Assembly (NCBI GenBank): GCA_019925795.1
Contig: CM034313.1
Span: 23,424,932 to 23,488,931 of the forward strand
Direction: 5' to 3'
Source: Dendrobium chrysotoxum
Taxonomy: Eukaryota > Streptophyta > Magnoliopsida > Asparagales > Orchidaceae
Length of the DNA stretch: 64,000 bases
Shown one piece after another: positions 57,366 through 64,000 of this stretch (its first letter is position 1; each line of letters opens with the position of its first letter). The translations under genes and the position numbers were made by a program. The notes under the pieces are model-generated. The model saw only the letters and a list, made by a program, of their open reading frames with translations, made no database searches and was not told the DNA's origin.

Positions 57366-57900
57366 AAGGGGCTGTTTGGTTAAAAATATTTTGGGTGTAA
57401 GGTAAACTAAATATATGGGTTTTAAGTTTTTAAGTGTTTGGTTGATTTAAAAATAAAGTAAAATCCCAGAGTATTCTAACCCCCGCGAGAAAGGAATTCA
57501 ACAAATAGATGCGGGGAGAAAGAGAAGCACGTGAGTCTCTTGCATCCCGTCTCCTCCTTTAACGGTATGTGCGAAACCTCGCGATAGGTGTGAACGCCTC
57601 TGCAGCAAGTATGAACCTGTCTCCCCCTTGCTGCCACTCGTGGCTATTGCAAACCCGGTTGTCGCTTGCGATAGGTGTCCTTCAAGTCCGTGCTGCTCAT
57701 CACGAAGCCACCCTCCTACCGGCAAATGGTTGTGGCGTGAGCGCGAGACTTGTGTTTCTCTGTTTGTGAGAATCCATCATAGGGAGCGGGCGGCTAGTGC
57801 GATTCTAGTAGTTCGAGTGACAAGGAGGCGACATTTCGGTCCATTCTCCTTCACGTTTAGGTATGCTGATCTCTCCTCTTTCTCCTATTCAAAAAAAAGT
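57366..57900. other. Transposon-end-like sequence and GC-rich block
   Basis: GGGGCTGTTTGGTT at 57370-57383 resembles the terminal bases of common plant DNA transposons, though no matching other end was found. From about 57480 to 57850 the sequence becomes GC-rich with several long but mutually overlapping open frames on both strands. None has a recognisable domain. It lies directly beside the P4-ATPase fragment. Confidence 0.4.
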
Positions 57901-57938
57901 AGCAGAATGTATGTGCTAGAACCAAACTTTCAGCATCA

Positions 57939-58035
57939 ACCCCAATGTCTGCTTCTTGGAGCATGCCCACATCATTGGCACCATCATCAATTGCTAATGT
58001 TACTTTACCAATGCTAGTTCTAGCAAGTCTTGATA
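57939..58035 (-). pseudogene. P4-ATPase (phospholipid flippase, ALA-type) exon fragment
   Basis: The minus strand, directly after an ATTATTCAG acceptor-like site, reads VSRLARTSIGKVTL and then AIDDGANDVGMLQEADIGV. This is the hinge and P-domain signature of plant P4-ATPases (aminophospholipid ATPases), which flip phospholipids across membranes. Family members have GDGAND; here the first Gly is Asp. After GV the match ends abruptly where GISGVEG should follow, with no splice donor. It is therefore a truncated, probably non-functional gene piece. A young Reina element begins 250 bp to the right. Confidence 0.78.
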
Positions 58036-58039
58036 CCTG

Positions 58040-58157
58040 AATAATTTCAGTGATGCTATAATTAAATAACTTTGAATGAGAGAGATTGCTTGAGATGCAA
58101 TAATTTCAGTGATGCTATAATTAAACCTTGAAAATTCAGTGATGCTTGTTCTTTCAA
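58040..58157. repeat. 59-bp imperfect tandem duplication
   Basis: AATAATTTCAGTGATGCTAT begins at 58040 and again at 58099, with a third partial copy (AAAATTCAGTGATGC) near 58134. It adjoins the P4-ATPase fragment on its intron side. Confidence 0.8.
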
Positions 58158-58284
58158 GTTATTCATGCAATAAGCTGGAATAGTTGCAAATAGTTGACTA
58201 ATGATTGAATTTTGTTTTCTTTCATCTATTCCCATCTTGAGATGAAATAATTTGATGTTCAGAGCATTCCCTTCTTCTTGATTT

Positions 58285-58784
58285 TGTTATGCAGACCGGA
58301 CCGGTCCAATCCAGACCGGTCCAGGTCTACACACGGCGGAAGCAAGGGGGCGGACATCCAGCGGGGAGGCGGACTGGGTAGGGTCCACGTGGAGCTGTTT
58401 TTGATTAGGTTGGAGGGAAATTTTGAATGCAAAGGGCTGTTTAGTCATTTTGTAATAGTCCTTTATTGTTAATTAGGGGTTTGGGAGGGAATGAGGGGGT
58501 ATCTTGAATTTGAATGGAATTTGGGATCTAGGGTTTTCTTGCTTGGGCTCTTGGCTTTGCCGGAGATTGTAGGAGAGTTATTTCTTCCTCTCGAATCGAA
58601 GAAACTTGTATCTTATTTGTTTTCTTGCATCTACTAGTGAAATCTTTTGTTTTCTCTCAGTTTTCTCTCAGATTTCTAGTATTTTTCTCTGTTTTGGGCT
58701 GATTTCCTGCTGAAATCAGCAAGGTTCTTGTTGCTTTACATCACCGGCTCGATAGGAATACTTGGATCCAAGTATTTCCTATCA
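58285..58784 (+). repeat. 5' LTR of the Reina-type element
   Basis: 500 bp, starting TGTTATGCAG and ending TATCA. The first 40 bases carry two GACCGGTCC palindromes. A perfect-stem hairpin CTGATTTC-CTGCT-GAAATCAG lies near 58699-58719, and a longer hairpin ends the LTR (58751-58783). Polyadenylation and transcription start signals are not obvious by eye. Confidence 0.93.
58751..58783 (+). repeat. 33-nt hairpin at the U5 edge next to the primer-binding site
   Basis: The left arm GATAGGAATACTTGG and right arm AAGTATTTCCTATC pair around a GGATCC centre with a single bulged A. The hairpin ends one base before the LTR edge, four bases before the tRNA primer-binding site. In RNA it would form a stable stem beside the primer, like the U5 stems that regulate reverse transcription initiation in other retroelements. 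Confidence 0.75.
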
Positions 58785-58787
58785 AAT

Positions 58788-58799
58788 TGGTATCAGAGC
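58788..58799 (+). other. Primer-binding site of the Reina-type element
   Basis: TGGTATCAGAGC matches initiator tRNA-Met over 12 bases without mismatch, three bases after the LTR end. Confidence 0.96.
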
Positions 58800-58895
58800 A
58801 TCGTTTTGGGACCATCGGCGGCTGAAAATCCAGAATTTTTCAGCGGGATATTTGGGCATTCGGAGAAGTTTTTCTTGTGCTTTGTGGAAGAAAAG

Positions 58896-61800
58896 ATGGC
58901 CGGAAAGAAGGTAGAAGTTTTGGAAGGCGAGTTCGGGCAATTGAAGACAGATCTGGAAGGAAAGTTCATGGAAATCTCCACCAACAACGACAGGTTGGAG
59001 GGGAGGTTTGCGGCGATGGAAGAAATGATGAAGAAACTATTGGAGATGAAGACCAATCCGGCGGCATCGGAAGTAAGGGAAACCACTGACGGTCATGGCT
59101 TAGGAGGGAATCCAAACCCGGTCCGGGGGAGGAGAAATCCGGAGGTGGAGATCCTTGAGGGGGAAGATGATATGCCTCCTCTAGAACCGTTTTCTAGAGA
59201 GGAGATGAGTCAGGGATATGAACGAAGGGGTGCTGAATTTTTGGGAAGGAGGGAGGAAACGCACCGTCGGGGTGCTGAATTTGAAGGAAGAAGAGGTGAA
59301 TATGAGGAAGGTTTTGGGTATAATCGTCGGAGGGACGATCGGGACACTTGGGGAGCACCACCCCTTCGAGGAGCAGGAGGATTTGGAGGATATCGAGGAT
59401 ATGGAGGAGATCCCAAGGTGAGAAAATTGAAGATGCCCATCTTTGAGGGCGAGGACGGCCATGGCTGGATCTACAAGGTGGAAAGGTATTTTGCAGTGAA
59501 TGGGTTGACAGAGGAGGAGAAACTGACAGCGGCAGGTCTATGTTTGGAAGGGAAGGCACTGGCATGGTACCAGTGGAGGGACATGAGGCGACCCATTCGG
59601 AGCTGGAGGGAGTTCAAGGACTGTCTGCTAGAGCGTTTCCGAACCAGCAGGGGAGGAGACTTCTACGAGCAGTTCTTTGCGCTGACACAGGAGGGGACAG
59701 TAGCAGAGTTCCGGGACCAGTTTGAGTACCTAGCTAGCAGGTTGGATCGTCTTTCTGAGACCGTGCTTGAGGGGAACTTCATGAAAGGGCTCAAACCAGA
59801 AATCAGGGCAGCTGTTAGAGTGATGAGACCACACGACCTGGGGGAGGCCATGGAGTTGGCACAGCTTGTTGAGGACCAGAAGCATTTGGAGAGAGGGACT
59901 CGAGGCAGCAGCTCAGGGGGATCCTACAGAATGACAACCACTTTTCTAGCTTCCAAGGGAGCTGCATCGGGAGGTACACGAGAGGTACCAAAGGAGAGGT
60001 CTGGAGGAGGAGGCCCAGGGGGAAATTTTAAAAAGCTTACTGATAAGGAGATGCAGGAGAAGAGGGCCAAGGGGTTGTGCTTTAGGTGTGATGAGAAGTA
60101 CATGCCAGGCCATAGGTGCAAGGACCGAACTCTTCAGGTTCTCCTTGTTTGTGAAGACGAGGAAGACGAGGAGGAAGGTGGGAGCAGGTCAGAAGAGGAG
60201 GAGGAGAAGTTACACCTGGATGTGGCAGAAGTCTCTCTGAACTCCGTAGTGGGATTCACTTCGAGTCACACTATGAAAGTGAAAGGGGTGATAGCTGACC
60301 ACGAGGTGGTAGTTCTGATAGATAGTGGGGCAACCCACAACTTCATTTCCGCCCAGCTTGTTGAGTTGCTTGGAATGAAATTAGTGGATACAGGAGGCTA
60401 TGGGGTGATGATGGGCACAGGGAAAGTAGAAATGGGGAGAGGAGTTTGTAAGGGAGTGGTGTTGACCATTCAGGAGATAGAGGTGAGGGAGGATTTTCTT
60501 CCCTTAGAATTGGGGAGTACTGATGTAATTTTGGGGATGAAGTGGCTGCAAACCTTGGGAGAGACCAAGGTGAACTGGGGAGAACTGAGGATGGAACTTG
60601 TAGTGGGGGGGAGGAGAATGGTGATACAGGGAGATGTCGGCCTGTCTAGGACAGGGGTGTCTCTTAAGTCCATGATCCGAACCATCCAGGAGGTTGGGGG
60701 TGGGTACTTGGTGGAGCTGCAACGATTGGAGAAAGTCAGTGTTGGGGAAGAGGGAGACATTCCTCTTGAAGTGCAACCGATCATGCAGCAGTTCAGGGAG
60801 GTTTTTCAACCTCCACAGGGTTTGCCACCTCAGAGGGAGCTGGAGCACGCCATTACCTTGAAGGAGGGGGAGACTCCGATCAGCGTTCGCCCTTACCGCT
60901 ACCCCCAGATCCAAAAAGATGAGATAGAGAGGCTGATCCGGGAGATGTTGGAGGCGGGGATCATAAGACCAAGTGTAAGCCCTTTCTCTAGTCCAGTCCT
61001 CCTGGTCAAGAAGAAAGATGAGAGTTGGAGATTCTGTGTGGATTACAGGGCTCTGAATAAAGGCACTGTACCAGACAAGTTCCCAATTCCAGTGATTGAT
61101 GAACTGTTAGATGAACTCTTTGGGGCAGTGGTTTTTTCCAAGTTAGACTTGAAATCCGGATACCACCAGATCAGAATGAAAGAGGCGGATGTTCCAAAGA
61201 CAGCTTTCAGAACACATGAAGGGCATTATGAGTTTCTGGTAATGCCCTTTGGTTTGACTAATGCTCACGCTACTTTTCAGTCTCTGATGAACAGGATCTT
61301 CAGGCAGTACCTCAGGAAGTTCGTACTGGTATTCTTTGATGATATTTTGGTGTACAGCAAGACTGAGGAGGAACACTTAGAACACCTGAAGGTGGTGTTG
61401 GGAGTGTTACAGGAACATCAGTTACAAGCCAACCTGAAGAAGTGTAGCTTTGCCCAGACCAATGTAGAGTACTTGGGCCATGTAGTATCCAAGGAAGGGG
61501 TGGCAGCTGATCAGTCAAAGGTGGAGGCAATGTTAAGATGGCCATTGCCTAAGAATCTGAAGGAATTGAGAGGATTCTTAGGGCTGACAGGCTACTATAG
61601 GAGATTTGTTAAGGGGTACAGTGCCATAGCTTGGCCACTCACAGAGCAGCTAAAGAAAGATGGATTCCTATGGGGAGAGGCAGCCACAGCAGCATTTGAA
61701 AAGCTAAAGAAGGCGATGACCACAGTACCAGTCCTAGCTCTACCGGACTTCACTCAGACCTTCATAGTGGAGACAGATGCTTCAGGATATGGATTGGGAG

Positions 61801-63695
61801 CAGTGCTCATGCAGAACCGGCGACCCATTGCCTACTTCAGCCAGGTATTAGCAGCCAGGGCCAGGCTGAAGTCAGTCTATGAGAGGGAATTAATGGCTAT
61901 TGTCTTAGCCATCCAGAAGTGGCGACCCTACCTTTTAGGTAGGCATTTTATTGTCAGGACAGATCAGAGGAGTCTGAAGTACTTGCTGGAGCAGCGAATG
62001 GTGACTGAAGAACATCAGCGATGGCTTTCAAAATTGTTGGGGTATGACTTTGAGATTCAGTACAGACCAGGCGGGGAAAACAAGGCGGCTGATGCCTTGT
62101 CCAGATGTGTGGGTGAACTACAGACAGTGGTAGTGTCTGTTCCGTTGATGTTGGATTGGGAGGCCATCAAAGCAGAGAGCTTAGAGGATGAAGAATTGGG
62201 AAAGATCAGGGCTGATTTACTAAGGGAAGGAGACTGCCACCCAGGGTACTCAGTAGAGGGGGACAGATTGCTGTATCAAGGGAGGTTTGTGATGCCCAGG
62301 ACTTCTATCCACATCCCAAACCTACTCCAGGAATTTCATGGGAGCGCAGTTGGGGGTCATTCTGGGGTACAGAAGACTTACAGGAGGATTGCTGCTGAGC
62401 TTTATTGGAAGGGAATGCATAGAGATGTAGAGGAGATGGTGGCCAGATGTGAAACTTGTCAGAGGAACAAATACATGGCGATGTCACCAGGAGGGCTACT
62501 ACAGCCGTTGGCGTTACCAGGACGAGTATGGGAAGAAATATACATGGACTTCATAGATGGGCTGCCTCGTTCAGAAGGTTTCACAGTGATCCTGGTGGTG
62601 GTGGATAGATTGAGCAAGTATGCTCATTTTATTCCCCTCCGACATCCTTACACCGCAGTGACAGTAGCTTCAGCCTTCATCAGAGAGGTGATCAGGTTGC
62701 ATGGGATACCAGAGGCAATAGTGTCAGATAGAGACAAGGTGTTCCTTAGTCACTTCTGGAAGGAGCTGTTCAGGCTACAAGGAACAGTTTTGAAAAGGAG
62801 CACCGCTTATCACCCACAGACAGATGGCCAAACGGAGGTGGTTAACAGGAGCTTGGAAACCTACTTGAGATGTTTTGTGTCGGAGACACCTAGGCTTTGG
62901 GTCAAATGGCTATCTTGGGCAGAATACTGGTATAACACTTCTTTTCACTCAGCTTCACAGATGACGCCATTTAAAGTACTGTATGGAAGGGACCCTCCTC
63001 ACCTGGTGCATTTTGGGAATAGTAGTACTCCAGTTTCTTCAGTGGAGGAGTACTTGGGGGAGAGAGATCAGGTACTAGAAGAATTGAAGAAACATCTACT
63101 AAGAGCACAACAAATCATGAAGAGACAGGCGGACTCACATAGGAGAGACATGCAATTCGAAGTGGGGGAAAGGGTTTTCCTAAAAATACGACCTTACAGG
63201 CAGAGGACTATGGCGAGAAGGAAGAATGAGAAGTTGGCTCCAAGGTATTTCGGCCCCTATGAAGTGTTGGACAAAATTGGAGCAGTGGCGTACCGACTGA
63301 AGCTTCCCCCATCAGCCAGCATACACCCAGTTTTTCACGTGTCTCAGTTGAGGAGAGCTATAGGGGAACACACAGTCAGTTTGGAGTTACCAGAGACACT
63401 GACTGAGGACTTGCAGGTGATATTGGAACCTCTGGAGCTCCGAGGTGTCAGGACTGATGAAAAGGGAGACAGAGAAGTGCTGATTGGATGGAAAGGTCTC
63501 CCTGATTTTGATGCTACTTGGGAACCATTTGAGAGTGTGAAAGAGCAATTTTCCTTTTTTCACCTTGAGGACAAGGTGAGTTTTTGGGAGGGGAGTAATG
63601 TTATGCAGACCGAACCGGTCCAATCCAGACCGGTCCAGGTCTACACACGGCGGAAGCAAGGGGGCGGACATCCAGCGGGGAGGCGGACTGGGTAG
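58896..63695 (+). CDS. Gag-pol polyprotein of the Reina-type chromovirus, intact
   Basis: 1599 codons without a stop. The frame is open from 58728 inside the LTR, but the first ATG after the primer-binding site in a sensible place is 58896 (MAGKKVEVLEGEFGQLKTDL). In order: N-terminal coiled-coil-like segment; Arg/Gly-rich linker with RRGAEF repeats (residues ~105-175); capsid (~180-330, WYQWRDM); zinc knuckle CFRCDEKYMPGHRCK (~395); protease with LIDSGATHNF (~475); reverse transcriptase with FFDDIL (~812); RNase H with VETDASGYGLG (~960); integrase zinc domain (HGSAVGGHSG, CETCQRNK, ~1148-1195) and core with MDFIDGLP, VSDRDKVF and GQTEVVNRS (~1217, 1275, 1312); GPY/F module; and chromodomain (~1508-1561, VLIGWKGLPDFDATWEPFES). 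All catalytic residues are present. The final 31 codons and stop lie inside the 3' LTR. The reverse transcriptase has FFDD instead of the usual YxDD, which is normal in this lineage. Confidence 0.96.
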   Translation: MAGKKVEVLEGEFGQLKTDLEGKFMEISTNNDRLEGRFAAMEEMMKKLLEMKTNPAASEVRETTDGHGLGGNPNPVRGRRNPEVEILEGEDDMPPLEPFSREEMSQGYERRGAEFLGRREETHRRGAEFEGRRGEYEEGFGYNRRRDDRDTWGAPPLRGAGGFGGYRGYGGDPKVRKLKMPIFEGEDGHGWIYKVERYFAVNGLTEEEKLTAAGLCLEGKALAWYQWRDMRRPIRSWREFKDCLLERFRTSRGGDFYEQFFALTQEGTVAEFRDQFEYLASRLDRLSETVLEGNFMKGLKPEIRAAVRVMRPHDLGEAMELAQLVEDQKHLERGTRGSSSGGSYRMTTTFLASKGAASGGTREVPKERSGGGGPGGNFKKLTDKEMQEKRAKGLCFRCDEKYMPGHRCKDRTLQVLLVCEDEEDEEEGGSRSEEEEEKLHLDVAEVSLNSVVGFTSSHTMKVKGVIADHEVVVLIDSGATHNFISAQLVELLGMKLVDTGGYGVMMGTGKVEMGRGVCKGVVLTIQEIEVREDFLPLELGSTDVILGMKWLQTLGETKVNWGELRMELVVGGRRMVIQGDVGLSRTGVSLKSMIRTIQEVGGGYLVELQRLEKVSVGEEGDIPLEVQPIMQQFREVFQPPQGLPPQRELEHAITLKEGETPISVRPYRYPQIQKDEIERLIREMLEAGIIRPSVSPFSSPVLLVKKKDESWRFCVDYRALNKGTVPDKFPIPVIDELLDELFGAVVFSKLDLKSGYHQIRMKEADVPKTAFRTHEGHYEFLVMPFGLTNAHATFQSLMNRIFRQYLRKFVLVFFDDILVYSKTEEEHLEHLKVVLGVLQEHQLQANLKKCSFAQTNVEYLGHVVSKEGVAADQSKVEAMLRWPLPKNLKELRGFLGLTGYYRRFVKGYSAIAWPLTEQLKKDGFLWGEAATAAFEKLKKAMTTVPVLALPDFTQTFIVETDASGYGLGAVLMQNRRPIAYFSQVLAARARLKSVYERELMAIVLAIQKWRPYLLGRHFIVRTDQRSLKYLLEQRMVTEEHQRWLSKLLGYDFEIQYRPGGENKAADALSRCVGELQTVVVSVPLMLDWEAIKAESLEDEELGKIRADLLREGDCHPGYSVEGDRLLYQGRFVMPRTSIHIPNLLQEFHGSAVGGHSGVQKTYRRIAAELYWKGMHRDVEEMVARCETCQRNKYMAMSPGGLLQPLALPGRVWEEIYMDFIDGLPRSEGFTVILVVVDRLSKYAHFIPLRHPYTAVTVASAFIREVIRLHGIPEAIVSDRDKVFLSHFWKELFRLQGTVLKRSTAYHPQTDGQTEVVNRSLETYLRCFVSETPRLWVKWLSWAEYWYNTSFHSASQMTPFKVLYGRDPPHLVHFGNSSTPVSSVEEYLGERDQVLEELKKHLLRAQQIMKRQADSHRRDMQFEVGERVFLKIRPYRQRTMARRKNEKLAPRYFGPYEVLDKIGAVAYRLKLPPSASIHPVFHVSQLRRAIGEHTVSLELPETLTEDLQVILEPLELRGVRTDEKGDREVLIGWKGLPDFDATWEPFESVKEQFSFFHLEDKVSFWEGSNVMQTEPVQSRPVQVYTRRKQGGGHPAGRRTG
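63586..63598 (+). other. Polypurine tract of the Reina-type element
   Basis: GGGAGGGGAGTAA directly precedes the TG of the 3' LTR. It primes plus-strand synthesis. Here it is also coding, because the gag-pol frame runs across it into the LTR. Confidence 0.85.
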
Positions 63696-64000
63696 GGTCC
63701 ACGTGGAGCTGTTTTTGATTAGGTTGGAGGGAAATTTTGAATGCAAAGGGCTGTTTAGTCATTTTGTAATAGTCCTTTATTGTTAATTAGGGGTTTGGGA
63801 GGGAATGAGGGGGTATCTTGAATTTGAATGGAATTTGGGATCTAGGGTTTTCTTGCTTGGGCTCTTGGCTTTGCCGGAGATTGTAGGAGAGTTATTTCTT
63901 CCTCTCGAATCGAAGAAACTTGTATCTTGTTTGTTTTCTTGCATCTACTAGTGAAATCTTTTGTTTTCTCTCAGTTTTCTCTCAGATTTCTAGTATTTTT
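63599..64000 (+). repeat. 3' LTR of the Reina-type element, truncated by the window
   Basis: The first 402 bases match the 5' LTR with about two substitutions. The last ~98 bases, including the U5 hairpin, lie beyond the window end. Confidence 0.95.

Larger units (their letters stand above)
58285..64000 (+). mobile_element. Young Reina-type chromovirus, coding region intact (3' LTR cut by window end)
   Basis: The 5' LTR is 58285-58784 (500 bp), the primer-binding site 58788-58799, one gag-pol frame 58896-63695, the polypurine tract about 63586-63598, and the 3' LTR starts at 63599. The last runs to at least 64000. Over the 402 bases of 3' LTR available I count two differences from the 5' LTR (GGACC/GAACC near 58299, TTATT/TTGTT near 58615), so insertion is recent. 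The short LTR, single frame, FFDDIL reverse transcriptase and C-terminal chromodomain all point to the Reina lineage. The five bases before the LTR are GATTT; the matching target duplication lies outside the window. Confidence 0.95.

Noticed and set aside
57498..58017. Several long overlapping open frames on both strands
   Set aside because: They overlap each other and partly the antisense of the P4-ATPase fragment; GC content explains them.
59181..59565. Pro/Ser-rich minus-strand open frames
   Set aside because: They are antisense shadows of the intact Reina gag, as are the other minus-strand frames up to 63746.

Overview
This looks like plant nuclear DNA: AT-rich, with no bacterial-style gene packing, plant-type GT-AG introns, and every major class of plant transposable element. 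The lineages present (Tekay/Del, Reina, Tat/Athila, Sirevirus, RTE LINE, hAT, Tourist-like MITE) fit an angiosperm. A monocot with long, repeat-filled introns, such as a palm, would suit, but I cannot prove that from sequence alone. Only three short stretches look like host genes: the last two exons of a choline kinase gene (+, 36895-37160), two late exons of a type I inositol polyphosphate 5-phosphatase gene (-, 44169-45436), and a damaged P4-ATPase (phospholipid flippase) exon fragment (-, about 57939-58035). The first two converge on a 7-kb interval full of old transposon debris.

Layout. 1-20210: an old LTR carrying a 32-bp minisatellite is split by two younger insertions. One is a complete but decayed Tekay-type Ty3/gypsy element (110-9058, minus, target duplication CTTCC). 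The other is a decayed Ty1/copia Sirevirus (9412-19586, minus). 20239-23095: a Tat-type LTR remnant, then an internally deleted RTE LINE. 23170-33120: one old minus-strand copia element cut into pieces by an Athila/Tat-like element (23621-29392, itself hit by a LINE 3' end) and by a solo Sirevirus-like LTR (30214-32389, target duplication GTAGT). 34310-36420: a decayed hAT transposase gene. 37660-42375: gypsy fragments in both orientations and a 666-bp terminal-inverted-repeat element. 43584-43713: a Tourist-like MITE. 45653-54973: a decayed Tat-lineage element (minus) with a relic antisense ORF. 58285-64000: a young Reina-type chromovirus (+) with one intact 1599-codon gag-pol frame and LTRs differing at about 2 of 402 compared positions; its 3' LTR runs off the window.

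How the parts relate: the window is mainly a record of nested insertions. The Reina element is the only one that looks capable of mobilisation. All other transposon coding regions carry stops, frameshifts, deletions or changed catalytic residues. I found no new host pathway. The most unusual structures are the 520-bp duplication confined to one LTR, palindrome arrays inside the Sirevirus LTRs, a long hairpin abutting the primer-binding site of the Reina element, its gag-pol frame running into the 3' LTR, and the promoter-like signal ahead of the Tat antisense ORF.
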